A stretch of DNA of 64,000 nt from Legionella cardiaca (lineage in GTDB: Bacteria; Pseudomonadota; Gammaproteobacteria; Legionellales; Legionellaceae), in the NCBI RefSeq assembly GCF_029026145.1, contig NZ_CP119078.1, positions 2,785,001 to 2,849,000 on the forward strand, in the 5' to 3' direction. Positions 1-8,978 of the stretch are shown here, in pieces. Position 1 is the stretch's first letter. Every line of letters starts with the position of its first letter. The translations under genes were made by a program, and so were the position numbers. A model generated the notes under the pieces. It saw nothing but the letters and a program-made list of their open reading frames with translations, made no database searches and was not told where the DNA came from.

Positions 1-787
1 TAGGCGAATTTGCAATTAATGCTTTAATTCGTGACTCATAACATGCCGCTCTTGTGGCAAAATAACCTCCAAAACTAATCCCACAAAGAGCCAGTTTCTC
101 AGGATCGACCTCTTTGCGATGAATTAGCTTATCAAGAACGATAGATAAAGCCTTTTCATAATCAGGTTTAAAATAAGTATTACTATTCAACCTTAGAGTA
201 TCCATCTGGCCAGGACCTGCCATTAAAATTATATTGTAACCCCGTTGTAAGCCAGCAATTCCTCGCATGCAAAACTCTTCTTCAAGAGTGCCATCAAAAC
301 CACTAACAATGATAATTGTTTTCTGTAAGGTTTTTTCTTGCTTAGAGCAAATGAAGTAAGCTGGGATCTTTTCATCATCAAGTGTGAAAATGAAAGATTC
401 GAAATGGTATTCACTATTTTTCATTGCTTGCTGAAAACAATCGCGAGAAAGCAAACCTAATTTGCGGTGCTCTTCGGAGCGACTAGGACTATAGTACTCT
501 GCGGCTCGAAAACTATTACTCGCCTTCAAATATTGTTCGTAGGCGCTGACATAATGCTTTTTTTCGGCTCTGTTATTTGCATCTTGCCGCTGTAAATGCC
601 CCCATTTTTCAAAAGTCTTTACCCATAACTCAGGATTTTCATTAGTTATTTCATCTCTAAGAGCAAAACATTCGCCGACGGAGGCGCCGCCATAAGCGCT
701 TGATCCTAATTGGCGTAGTAGCTGAAATTCCAATTCAGAATCGTTGAATCCTCTGATTTTTATTGTTCCTCGCGATAAATCACTCAT
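1..787 (-). CDS. Alpha/beta hydrolase (3' part missing)
   Basis: The gene starts at an ATG (785-787) and runs off the left edge, leaving about 262 residues. The visible part has a roughly 110-residue helical N-terminal lid or cap rich in charged residues. A hydrolase core follows, with a beta-strand and oxyanion region (IIIVSGFDGTLEEEF), then IILMAGPGQ, and the nucleophile elbow CGISFGGYFATR, a G-x-S-x-G motif. This order is typical of FrsA-like or acyl-aminoacyl-peptidase-like serine hydrolases with an N-terminal cap. The catalytic Asp and His lie outside the window, so the substrate cannot be judged. It is divergent from the DM9 gene at 920. Family assignment is fairly sure; specific function is unknown. 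Confidence 0.8.
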   Translation of the reverse strand, partial: MSDLSRGTIKIRGFNDSELEFQLLRQLGSSAYGGASVGECFALRDEITNENPELWVKTFEKWGHLQRQDANNRAEKKHYVSAYEQYLKASNSFRAAEYYSPSRSEEHRKLGLLSRDCFQQAMKNSEYHFESFIFTLDDEKIPAYFICSKQEKTLQKTIIIVSGFDGTLEEEFCMRGIAGLQRGYNIILMAGPGQMDTLRLNSNTYFKPDYEKALSIVLDKLIHRKEVDPEKLALCGISFGGYFATRAACYESRIKALIANSP

Positions 788-919
788 TTATTTTCTCTTT
801 TAAAAATGAATACTTATAGTAACGAATGGGTTTACTAACTGCTAGTGCATTGAATTCTGGTTAAGCCATAAGATATTCTATGTGGGCAAATTATCAACAT
901 TCTATTCGAGGATTGTCAA

Positions 920-1762
920 ATGCGTGTTATTTTTTTCCTTGCACTTACGCTTTTCTTACAAACATCTTGGTCAAACCCTAATGTTCATTTCCACGGTCGC
1001 GGCAACTATCCCTTAGCCAATGCCTTTCAAGTTGGTTTAGATACAGATGGCAAACCTTTATTCTTGTGTCTTGCCAGGCTAGCTAACAGTACACAACCAG
1101 GGAAAACTTGGCCAGGATACAATCATTGTAATGTACCCTACGGTGGTAAAGAATATATTCTTGATCAATTTGAGGTTCCTACTCAGGACATTTTTCGTCG
1201 AAACTATTGGTCAGATAGAGGAGGATTAGCAGTCACTGTAGGACGCGACACTAATGGCAATCCTTTATTTTTATGCCAAGCCTATTTTAGAGGAAGCAAA
1301 CAACCCGGTAAAACCTGGCCTGGATATAATCATTGTAATATTTCCTACGGCGGCCAAGAAATCATTACAGACAACTATCGTATTCTAGCTGAATATGAAA
1401 GAAATGGCCGACATCATGGGCATCAAGGGCAACCTATTAATGAACCATTCCATAATTCACAATACCATGGTCATCCTGGTCAAGGTAATCAGCAATGTTT
1501 ACAGGGACCTTTTGGTAATAGTGCTTGTGGCTATAACTGTGTGAAATCCATTAACAATGTGGCTTGCGCGTCTACTCCCGACCAACAATGCGTATCGGAT
1601 AATTTTGGTCATATTGCCTGTGGTTATGGCTGTGTTAAAACACCATTAAAGATAGCTTGCGCGCATCAACGTGGAGAAAACTGTGTAATTAATAGTTTCA
1701 ATGAGATAGCTTGTGGTAGAAATTGCCGTGTCGATAGATTTAACCATATGCAATGTGATTAA
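920..1762 (+). CDS. Secreted protein with two DM9 (DUF3421) repeats and Cys-rich tail
   Basis: This 280-residue protein has a clear signal peptide (residues 1-18, ending TSWS). Two DM9-type repeats follow at about 22-92 and 95-165. Each has the pattern G-D-(T)-D/N-G-x-PLFLC-A followed by QPGKTWPGYNHCN and YGG-x-E. DM9 repeats are known mainly from insects, molluscs and some bacteria, where they act as lectins. After a His/Gly/Gln-rich linker (about 166-192) come three cysteine-rich units of about 25 residues, each of the form C-x5-FG/N-x-x-ACGY/R-x-C. They probably form disulphide-bonded modules, which suits an exported protein. The start ATG has a GAGG about 9 nt upstream. A role in surface carbohydrate binding is inference. 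Confidence 0.75.
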   Translation: MRVIFFLALTLFLQTSWSNPNVHFHGRGNYPLANAFQVGLDTDGKPLFLCLARLANSTQPGKTWPGYNHCNVPYGGKEYILDQFEVPTQDIFRRNYWSDRGGLAVTVGRDTNGNPLFLCQAYFRGSKQPGKTWPGYNHCNISYGGQEIITDNYRILAEYERNGRHHGHQGQPINEPFHNSQYHGHPGQGNQQCLQGPFGNSACGYNCVKSINNVACASTPDQQCVSDNFGHIACGYGCVKTPLKIACAHQRGENCVINSFNEIACGRNCRVDRFNHMQCD

Positions 1763-1775
1763 GAAAAATGACTAC

Positions 1776-1794
1776 GTGCCAGGGTAACTGGCAC
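1776..1794 (+). terminator. Hairpin after the DM9 gene
   Basis: Seven-base arms GTGCCAG / CTGGCAC enclose a 5-nt loop between the DM9 gene and the next gene. No T-run follows, so it may be a processing or attenuating hairpin rather than a full terminator. Confidence 0.4.
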
Positions 1795-1819
1795 ATATTA
1801 AAAATAAGGAGATGTCATT

Positions 1820-2254
1820 GTGTTACGTACTAGAGTGTATTCCCCGTCTTCTGTAATTTTCAAATCAGAGATTGATGAAACAGAGCATCTTAAGGAAGGT
1901 GAGTGGCTATTAAGAGAAAGCGCTTCTGTACCCGGACTTTTAACAGCGATTTGTTTGCTGCCACTTGAAGTCCAGGTTGCAACAGGTAAATTGATTCAAG
2001 GCCAACGATTTGGTTACGTCACAGACAAAGGGTGGTCTCTTATGACGGAAAAAGATCCTGAAAAACTTAAGAAACTTATTGGTAAGGAAGTTGAAGCAGT
2101 ATCAAGAAAAGATGGCAGCTTGCTAGAGGGAAAAAATTTTGACGGTGGTGGGCAAGGGAAGTCTCAAGGACATCATGGGAGTAGTTCCCACCACTCAGAA
2201 TTTACAACGCCCAATCCCCTCATTAGCAAGTATAAGTTCACTCTTTGCCTATGA
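1820..2254 (+). CDS. Small protein with an SH2-like signature
   Basis: This 144-residue protein starts at GTG, placed by a strong AAGGAG 8 nt upstream (1806-1811). The central part reads GEWLLRESASVPGLLTAI (about 25-42) and later RFGYVTDKGWSLMTEKD with a basic helix EKLKKLIGKE. The W/F-L-L/V-R-E/P-S element followed by a strand, and a late 'gW-SL-LI' element, resembles the phosphotyrosine-pocket strand and C-terminal part of SH2 domains, which Legionella effectors are known to use. The tail (about 105-144) is Gly/His/Ser-rich and looks disordered. No signal peptide or membrane segment is present. The SH2 reading is a pattern match only; the protein could belong to an uncharacterised family. 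Confidence 0.55.
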   Translation: MLRTRVYSPSSVIFKSEIDETEHLKEGEWLLRESASVPGLLTAICLLPLEVQVATGKLIQGQRFGYVTDKGWSLMTEKDPEKLKKLIGKEVEAVSRKDGSLLEGKNFDGGGQGKSQGHHGSSSHHSEFTTPNPLISKYKFTLCL

Positions 2255-2339
2255 GCAACCAAACCTTACCCCTTATGAAGCTAACAAAGAGGAAACGACT
2301 TTCACCTCAACATTGTAATCTCTGTGTTTATTTTTCTTT

Positions 2340-2371
2340 GACTCAATAAGTATCTGGATACTTATTGAGTC
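2340..2371. terminator. Perfect 15-bp inverted repeat between convergent genes
   Basis: GACTCAATAAGTATC, a 2-nt loop and the exact complement lie between the SH2-like gene and the end of folA. The stem is long, but neither side has a clear U-tract, so it is a probable bidirectional terminator or transcript-end hairpin. Confidence 0.55.
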
Positions 2372-2383
2372 CTTCTAAACCAC

Positions 2384-2872
2384 TTAATGCTTGCGTTCGT
2401 AACAATAAAAAGTCATATCATAATTATTTTTTTCATCTTGCGAATAAAAATTTTTTTCCCTCAACTCCCATTCTTTTGGATCAAATCTAGGGAAAAAAAC
2501 ATCTGCAGCGAAATGATGATGAATCACCGTCAAGTAAAGTTGTGAGGCAATGGAAATAGCTTGCTCATAGATACTTGCACCACCGATAATCATAACTTCA
2601 GGCACGCCTGAGGTGATTGCCAAAGCTTTATCTAGAGAATCAGTGACCTCAACTCCTTCAATTGTTTTTACCTGTCGACTTAAAACAATATTTCGTCGCC
2701 CAGGAAGAGGCTTGCCAATAGAATCAAAAGTGTTCTTCCCCATGATAATTGGTTTGCCCATGGTAATTGCTTTGAAATGTTTAAGATCAGCCGGCAGATG
2801 ACATAAGAGTTGATTGTCTTTACCTAAGCCATAATTTTCATCAATTGCTGCAACCAGGCTAACGACTGCCAT
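2384..2872 (-). CDS. folA: Dihydrofolate reductase
   Basis: This is full length at 162 residues, the usual size for bacterial type I DHFR. It reduces dihydrofolate to tetrahydrofolate with NADPH in the cytosol. Visible hallmarks are the N-terminal strand VSLVAAIDENYGLG with the Met20-type loop, the active-site acid Asp29 in LPADLKHFK, the NADPH-binding GKPIIMGKNTFDSIGKPLPGR and RRNIVLSR, and the C-terminal GGASIYEQAI. The start codon lies inside the end of pdxA, overlapping it by 14 nt, so the two are probably translated from one mRNA together with surA. Confidence 0.96.
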   Translation of the reverse strand: MAVVSLVAAIDENYGLGKDNQLLCHLPADLKHFKAITMGKPIIMGKNTFDSIGKPLPGRRNIVLSRQVKTIEGVEVTDSLDKALAITSGVPEVMIIGGASIYEQAISIASQLYLTVIHHHFAADVFFPRFDPKEWELREKNFYSQDEKNNYDMTFYCYERKH

Positions 2873-3848
2873 GCTTTCTTTCCTTTACTGCTGCCATAGA
2901 TTGCGCCATCTTGACTGCGGCGACAAGACTGCCTACTTCGGCCAAACCAGTACCAGCCAAATCTAGAGCCGTACCGTGATCAACTGATGTTCTTATAATG
3001 GGCAATCCCAATGTCACATTAACGGCAGAACCAAAACCAGCATATTTTAAAACGGGTAATCCTTGATCATGATACATTGCCACAAAAGCATCACACTGAT
3101 TTAAGTTACGTGGGGTAAATAAAGTATCTGCAGGGAATGGGCCATGCACATTAATTCCCTCTTTTTTTAAAGAGGCTAATGCAGGAGCAATGACTTCAAT
3201 TTCTTCGCGACCTAAATAACCTCCTTCACCGGCATGCGGATTTAAACCGGCAATGTAGAGACAAGGCTTAGCAATTGCAAAGTCATCCTGGAGTGTTTTA
3301 TTAACTTGTTTAATCACTTGCGTAATTGTCGCAATGGAAAGTGCATCAGCTACGGCTCGTAAAGGAAGATGTGTAGTAACTAAAGCAACTTTCATTACAT
3401 CACAAGCCAACATCATCACAACCACATCTGTTTTACAATGCTGTGCCAGGAATTCCGTATGACCAGTAAACGCAATTCCAGCTTGATTGATTACCGCTTT
3501 ATGGACGGGTGCTGTGACGAGACCGGAAAATTCCCCCTCCAAACATTTATCAGCTGCCATTGTTAGCATTTCAATAACATAAGGAGAATTTTGCGGATTC
3601 AACTGGCCTGTCTCAACTTTAGCAAGACAAGGAATAGAGAGCACTGACAAATGACCGCGGCGGACTGTTAAAGGCAAATTGGGTTGATAATCGGAAAAAA
3701 TAAGTTGCAGCTGTAATTCTTGCGCTCTTTGTTTGAGTAGATTTATATCACCCAAAACGACAATAGGTAATTCATATTCAGCGAGAGCAAGACATAAATC
3801 GGGTCCGACTCCCGCTGGTTCACCACTACTAACAAGTAGTGGCTTCAT
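2859..3848 (-). CDS. pdxA: 4-hydroxythreonine-4-phosphate dehydrogenase
   Basis: This 329-residue protein has normal length for PdxA. It oxidises 4-phosphohydroxy-L-threonine in the deoxyxylulose-5-phosphate-independent part of pyridoxal phosphate synthesis. The three metal-binding histidines are visible in their usual settings: TTHLPLRAVADAL, GLNPHAGEGGYLG and AMYHDQGLPVLKYAGFG. The N-terminal SSGEPAGVGPDL is also typical. The start overlaps the surA stop by 4 nt and the stop overlaps the folA start. This gives a surA-pdxA-folA cluster like that of other gammaproteobacteria, where surA and pdxA are neighbours and ksgA often follows. Here folA occupies the next position. Confidence 0.96.
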   Translation of the reverse strand: MKPLLVSSGEPAGVGPDLCLALAEYELPIVVLGDINLLKQRAQELQLQLIFSDYQPNLPLTVRRGHLSVLSIPCLAKVETGQLNPQNSPYVIEMLTMAADKCLEGEFSGLVTAPVHKAVINQAGIAFTGHTEFLAQHCKTDVVVMMLACDVMKVALVTTHLPLRAVADALSIATITQVIKQVNKTLQDDFAIAKPCLYIAGLNPHAGEGGYLGREEIEVIAPALASLKKEGINVHGPFPADTLFTPRNLNQCDAFVAMYHDQGLPVLKYAGFGSAVNVTLGLPIIRTSVDHGTALDLAGTGLAEVGSLVAAVKMAQSMAAVKERKHGSR

Positions 3849-5128
3849 GCCAATTCCTTGTCCATGACATTAATGTAAGCACCAGCACGTAAATGCTGCT
3901 GCCAATTTTGCACGGCTTCAGTAAATTTACGCTGTTGTAAAAATTGACGGACTTGTTGACGCTTAAATGAATCTGAATCATCTATTTTTTTACGTTCCAA
4001 TACTTCGATTAAATGCCAACCAAACACCGATTTCACAGGTTTACTGACTTTATGCAAAGGTAATGAATCCATTACTTTCTCAAATTCAGGTACGAGTTCA
4101 CCCGGGTTCACCCAACCGAGATCACCGCCTTTAACAGCACTTGCCGCATCTAAAGAATATTGTTTAGCCATTAATGCAAAATCTTTCCCAGATTTTAATT
4201 GTTGATATAAATTATTCGCTTGTCGGCTCGCTTCTTCAGAAGTCATGCTGGCATCAGGCTTTAACAAAATATGGCGTACATGAGTTTTTGTTACTTCATG
4301 ATGTTGTTGACTACCGCCAACAGCAATCAATTTGATTAGCTGAAAACCATTTCCAGTTCGCAAAGGCCCTGCTACTTGACCTGGCTTCATATGTACAACT
4401 TCTTTGGCAAAGATTTCAGGTAATTCAGCTAGATGGCGATCACCTAAATCGCCTCCTTCCAATGCAAATTCCCCGCTCGATTCAGCAATGGCCAAGCGAT
4501 TAAAATCATCACCCTTTTTAATCTTGGTGAGCAACTCTTTTGCTTTCTCACGCGCTTTATTTAATTGCTCTGTTGTGGGCTCTTCTGGCACAGGAATAAC
4601 AATATTTTGTAGATGATAAGTATATTGACTCTTATCATCTTGCGCAGTTTTCAAATAATCCTCAACTTGCGCCAAAGTTACATTGACGTCTTTGCCTACA
4701 GCTTTTTGCTGTAATCTGCTAATTAATATTTCTTTGCGGATGTTTTCTCTATAGGCTTGCCAGGTTAAGCCTTGGCGAGTAATTTCTTCACGCAATTGAG
4801 TGAGCGATAAATTATTAGTGGTCGCAATTTTTTCAATCGCATCATTAAGCTCAGTACTATCAACAGTAATATCATGCTGCTTTGCAAGCTGTAACTGTAA
4901 ATCCACATCAATTAGATGTTGCAAAACCTGCTTACGCAAAACTGTTTCAGAAGGCAATTGCATATGCTTTGCTTCAATTTGCTGGCGCAGAATATCAACT
5001 TGGGCATTCAATTCACTTTCAGTAATCACACCATCATTAACGATAGCAACCACTTTATCTAAAGGTTGTGGCTTTGCAACAGTAAGCGTTGGTAATAATA
5101 GCATTAAAAGAGCAATACGCTTTAGCAT
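3845..5128 (-). CDS. surA: Periplasmic chaperone / peptidyl-prolyl isomerase SurA
   Basis: This 427-residue protein has a signal peptide (1-18, ending TVAKP). The SurA N-terminal domain (about 20-150) contains VDKVVAIVNDGVITESEL-like sequence. Two parvulin-type rotamase domains lie at about 170-270 and 282-385, the second carrying VRHILLKPDASMT and a GGDLGWVNPGELVPEFE motif. A short C-terminal helix completes the fold. SurA escorts unfolded outer-membrane beta-barrels across the periplasm. Its immediate upstream neighbour, lptD, is a known SurA client. The coding region is followed without a gap by pdxA (4-nt overlap). Confidence 0.95.
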   Translation of the reverse strand: MLKRIALLMLLLPTLTVAKPQPLDKVVAIVNDGVITESELNAQVDILRQQIEAKHMQLPSETVLRKQVLQHLIDVDLQLQLAKQHDITVDSTELNDAIEKIATTNNLSLTQLREEITRQGLTWQAYRENIRKEILISRLQQKAVGKDVNVTLAQVEDYLKTAQDDKSQYTYHLQNIVIPVPEEPTTEQLNKAREKAKELLTKIKKGDDFNRLAIAESSGEFALEGGDLGDRHLAELPEIFAKEVVHMKPGQVAGPLRTGNGFQLIKLIAVGGSQQHHEVTKTHVRHILLKPDASMTSEEASRQANNLYQQLKSGKDFALMAKQYSLDAASAVKGGDLGWVNPGELVPEFEKVMDSLPLHKVSKPVKSVFGWHLIEVLERKKIDDSDSFKRQQVRQFLQQRKFTEAVQNWQQHLRAGAYINVMDKELA

Positions 5129-5218
5129 GTAATTATTCCCCTATTCATTTTTTACGGCAATTTAGGCCATTCTTCAGCAAAAAACAAGCAGCTTTGATGA
5201 ATTTTAAGTCAAAAAAAG

Positions 5219-7885
5219 TTAGCTATTACGAAAACTATCAAAATAGGTAGGCAAATAAGTATGTATGGTGCTTGCTGGATCACTATTACCCACGGAGCCA
5301 AGTCCTTTTAATAAGATTTGTAAATAGATGTTATTATTATACGAGGGTCGCTCAGAGGTAGTGGTTAAACTCTGGAAACTGCGACCACCAATCAAACGTG
5401 CAGCCCAACAACAGCTATCATATTGAATACCTAAAAATGTCATCATCGCATAATCTTTACTGATATTGTAATTATACCCACCCAAGCTACTCCATCTTTC
5501 TGTCAACGGCCAGGCATAAGAAAACGTTAATTGATGCAGAGGATCAATATTTACGCGACTGCGAGCAACTTGCGTAATATCACCACTTACAAGATAGGAG
5601 TAGCCAAAATTAATAATACGGTTAGCACCCGGCTGGTAGTGCAAATTTAGATAACCATTATTGGTGGAGCGAGTATAGGTATCGTAAATATATTCGCCAG
5701 TTAAAATCCAGGCAGAATTGAAATGGTATACGCCTCTAGTGGCTACAGGCGAGTAATCTGCAGTAGGAGATAAATATCCTAAGGTCAGTGGGTTATCAAT
5801 ACAGCTTCCCGCCGCATTTTGGCAGAGCTGAACTCGCCTATCTGCAAAATAGCGACTTTGACCAATCGAAACACTGGCTCTCTCTGCACCTGTCTCATCA
5901 GATAGCCAACGTGAAGTTACAGCATAAGACAGTTGATTCGCATCACCAATCCTATCAAATCCTGAAAATCGATTTTTGCGAAACAGTTGATCAAAATTAA
6001 AAATCATATAACCAGAATCATATACAGGGATGGGGGTTTGATCGGAATAAGGAACGTATAAATAGTAAAGACGTGGCTCTAGGGTCTGCGTTAACGAGTG
6101 ACTAAAAAAGGAAGTTTGCCGCTCAAAAAATAATCCGCTATCAAGGTTATAACGCGGGATGGTTCGATTATATTGGTTTACTGTTTTGGCTATTACTGGA
6201 ACACCGTAAGAATTTAACGGGTTACTGTCATTTAAGGAAGCATAATTATTTCCATTAACATCATAATAATTTTCTACCACTTCAACAGAAGGTGTAAAAA
6301 AGCCCCAAGGCTTCATTTGAGGGAAAGAAAGGACTGGATTTAAATGATAACGCGGACCTTCTGGTTTAACCAATCCCTGCCTTTGAACAACACTTAATGA
6401 TTTAAGAGATGGATCATCGGGCCATTTAAATTGATCAAACTGTCCAAGTATGGATAAGTTTCCATTAAAGAGTAAATCCTCATAATTCCCCTGAGCCAAA
6501 AGCTGCGGCAGACGCTGATACACATTTGCAATTGGCGTTTCGTTAACGGGGTGTAAGGTTTGATAACTTTGCAACATACCGCGAAACAACCAATGATCCG
6601 TTGTATAGCTTAAATCACCCTCACGTAATATTTGCCGCTCCGTAAGGACAGCAAGATTACTGCTAAAATCTTGCAGAAAATAATCATCAGAGACATTCTG
6701 GAAATTAATTCCCATATGCAAATTGGGTGTTATCCACGTACTATTTAAAACCTGAACAGACCATCTATCGTTTGATACACCATGTAATATAGGGTATTGC
6801 AATTGGTTATCGTTGATAAAATCTTTAAATGCCCTGTCACCAGGTAAAAAACGCCCATTAAATGTGCCTGACGATTTTGAAGTCAGATATCTAAATTGCC
6901 CACCTAGCATTAATCCGCGCAGTGCATAGAAATGGGGGATAATTGTTGCATCATAGTTAGGAGCGATATTCCAATAATAGGGTTGCGCATAATCAAAACC
7001 ACCCACGTTTGATGTACCAATTATGGGCATCAAAAAACCAGATTTACGTTCTTTTGAGGTAGGGAAACTCAAATAGGGAGTATACAATACCGGCCAATCA
7101 TAAATTCGTAATTTGGCATGACGCGCTACTCCTGTAGATTCAGAATCATCCAATGTTATGCTGTCTGCTTCGATTTCCCACGTTCTATCTTGAGGAGCAC
7201 AGTTACTATACGTTGCTTTTTTTAAAAGATAATCCTGGTTGGCAAAACGCTCGATAAAACTTGCCCTTCCCCATGCAGGTAAAATAGCCCCTGGACGTTT
7301 AGAATCGAAACGATATAAAACATCTTCTACCTTTCCAGATTTATCCTGAGGATTGATCGTCGCTTTTCTCGCTATCATCAAACGATCAGCCTCCAGGTAA
7401 CGAACCTCCCCAAGTAATTCAATCTTTGACACTTGATTTGACTTAGCATCACGATAGACGTAAGCAGTTTGCGCATTTACAACACGTTCAGCCTGTTGAA
7501 CCTCTACATTACCTTTAAGTATAGAGCGGCCTTCATTATAAAAAGAAACTTCATCCGCACTAATATGGACTGCGTCTGCATCAGCCAGCGGTGTAATTTG
7601 CAAAGATTGATAAGAGCCGCGACATACCGACGTCTGTGCAGGCTGAGCTTCCCATCCCAAACACTGAGCAAACCGCGAGCGAATCGCATCATTTAAATCG
7701 ACATCACGGGCAATAACACAAGCTTGAACAGGCTCAACAACCATACTATTTGCCGCATGACTTACGATATGATACATACCGGCAGCTATACTGATACCAG
7801 CAACACTGCTGGTAAGCATATAGCGATGGCAAATCATTTTATTAATTATTTGAGGTATTAAATCAAACCTAATGTTCAGCGCCAC
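5219..7885 (-). CDS. lptD: LPS-assembly protein LptD
   Basis: This outer-membrane beta-barrel inserts lipopolysaccharide into the outer leaflet, together with LptE. About 888 residues, slightly longer than E. coli LptD. After an N-terminal segment, an OstA/LptA-like beta-jellyroll domain lies at about 105-215 (ISADEVSFYNEGRSILKGNV). The barrel runs to the C terminus. Cysteines expected for the inter-domain disulphides are present: one near the start, NCAPQDRTWEIEADS after the jellyroll, and the adjacent pair in SCCWAARLIGG. The start is uncertain. GTG at 7885 has AAGG about 8 nt upstream, TTG at 7888 is possible, and an ATG at 7837 would give a more normal signal peptide but lacks a ribosome site. 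surA lies 90 bp downstream. Confidence 0.94.
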   Translation of the reverse strand: MALNIRFDLIPQIINKMICHRYMLTSSVAGISIAAGMYHIVSHAANSMVVEPVQACVIARDVDLNDAIRSRFAQCLGWEAQPAQTSVCRGSYQSLQITPLADADAVHISADEVSFYNEGRSILKGNVEVQQAERVVNAQTAYVYRDAKSNQVSKIELLGEVRYLEADRLMIARKATINPQDKSGKVEDVLYRFDSKRPGAILPAWGRASFIERFANQDYLLKKATYSNCAPQDRTWEIEADSITLDDSESTGVARHAKLRIYDWPVLYTPYLSFPTSKERKSGFLMPIIGTSNVGGFDYAQPYYWNIAPNYDATIIPHFYALRGLMLGGQFRYLTSKSSGTFNGRFLPGDRAFKDFINDNQLQYPILHGVSNDRWSVQVLNSTWITPNLHMGINFQNVSDDYFLQDFSSNLAVLTERQILREGDLSYTTDHWLFRGMLQSYQTLHPVNETPIANVYQRLPQLLAQGNYEDLLFNGNLSILGQFDQFKWPDDPSLKSLSVVQRQGLVKPEGPRYHLNPVLSFPQMKPWGFFTPSVEVVENYYDVNGNNYASLNDSNPLNSYGVPVIAKTVNQYNRTIPRYNLDSGLFFERQTSFFSHSLTQTLEPRLYYLYVPYSDQTPIPVYDSGYMIFNFDQLFRKNRFSGFDRIGDANQLSYAVTSRWLSDETGAERASVSIGQSRYFADRRVQLCQNAAGSCIDNPLTLGYLSPTADYSPVATRGVYHFNSAWILTGEYIYDTYTRSTNNGYLNLHYQPGANRIINFGYSYLVSGDITQVARSRVNIDPLHQLTFSYAWPLTERWSSLGGYNYNISKDYAMMTFLGIQYDSCCWAARLIGGRSFQSLTTTSERPSYNNNIYLQILLKGLGSVGNSDPASTIHTYLPTYFDSFRNS

Positions 7886-7994
7886 CAAAATACCTTATGA
7901 TGCACATGCACAAAGTACACGATAATTAATTACCTACACCGTTTTACAAAAATTACAAAATTGTGTAAGCAAGAACATGGCTTGGGAGTATAAC

Positions 7995-8978
7995 ATGCAA
8001 AATCGGCAAAACGCACTTAACAAATGGTTGGAACGAATACTCACACCTGCCTCATTTTCTATCAGCGCCCTAACCGGTGATGCCAGCTTTAGACAATATT
8101 TTCGTCTGCATATGAATGGTATGACAAGAATCATCATGGATGCGCCACCTGATAGAGAAGCCATGCAGCCCTTTCTAACCGTGAGTGAATTATTAATCAG
8201 CCTGGGAATACAGGCCCCTAAAGTCTACGCGCTGGATAAAACGCAAGGCTTTGCCATTTTGGATGATTTTGGTGATGAACTCCTGCTTAAACATTTATCA
8301 GCCAAGACAGCAGACATTTTATATACCGCTGCAATGGCTATTATTCTTCTTATGCAAAGTTATCCCTCTACAAATACAGCGCAATTACCACTTTTTGATA
8401 AAAAATTTATGCTACAAGAGCTAGCTATTTTTAGGGAATGGTTTCTTCATGCTTACTTGAAAATACAGCTTAGCCATGAGGAAGAAGGGCTTTTAATGAG
8501 TACTTTTGATTGGCTTACTAATGAAATTTCCAGTCAGCCACAGGTTTTAATTCATCGTGATTACCATTCTCGCAATATTATGCTTATGGATGAGTCAAAA
8601 AACTTCCAACTAGGGGTTATTGATTTCCAAGACGCAATGGTTGGTCCTTTTACTTACGATTTAGTATCGCTCTTAAAAGATTGTTACATTCAATGGCCAC
8701 GTGAAAAAGTGATGGAGTGGCTATCTTCGTTCCAGCAAGAATCTCCATTAGCCAAACATTGGTTTCAAGAAGATTTCATCCGCGCTTTTGATTTATGTGG
8801 TCTACAAAGGCACCTGAAAGTACTAGGCGTTTTTTCAAGATTATATTTACGCGATAGCAAGCCTAATTATTTGCAGGACTTACCGTTGACACTTCATTAT
8901 GTAATGGCCTGCCTGGAAAGTTATAAAGAACTAGAGCCGTTTTATCAGTTTATGCAAAAAAGGATTCGTTTACCATGA
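7995..8978 (+). CDS. amgK: Anomeric sugar kinase AmgK (aminoglycoside-phosphotransferase fold)
   Basis: A 327-residue protein. AmgK phosphorylates MurNAc/GlcNAc at C1 in the Pseudomonas-type peptidoglycan recycling route. The sequence shows a GDASFRQYFRLH-like nucleotide loop near residue 30, then FAILDDFGDE and the catalytic Brenner-type motif LIHRDYHSRNIMLMD (about 185-199), with the metal-binding IDFQDAMVGPFTYDL. This is the APH/choline-kinase fold, and the IDFQDA plus neighbouring murU identify the subfamily. The ATG at 7995 is preferred over the one at 7977 because GGGAG lies 6 nt upstream of it. It overlaps murU by ATGA, so the two are translationally coupled. It is divergent from lptD. 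Confidence 0.88.
   Translation: MQNRQNALNKWLERILTPASFSISALTGDASFRQYFRLHMNGMTRIIMDAPPDREAMQPFLTVSELLISLGIQAPKVYALDKTQGFAILDDFGDELLLKHLSAKTADILYTAAMAIILLMQSYPSTNTAQLPLFDKKFMLQELAIFREWFLHAYLKIQLSHEEEGLLMSTFDWLTNEISSQPQVLIHRDYHSRNIMLMDESKNFQLGVIDFQDAMVGPFTYDLVSLLKDCYIQWPREKVMEWLSSFQQESPLAKHWFQEDFIRAFDLCGLQRHLKVLGVFSRLYLRDSKPNYLQDLPLTLHYVMACLESYKELEPFYQFMQKRIRLP

Noticed and set aside
4404-5132. Open frames opposite surA on the plus strand
   Set aside because: Shadows of the surA coding sequence: Ser/Cys-rich, no ribosome sites.
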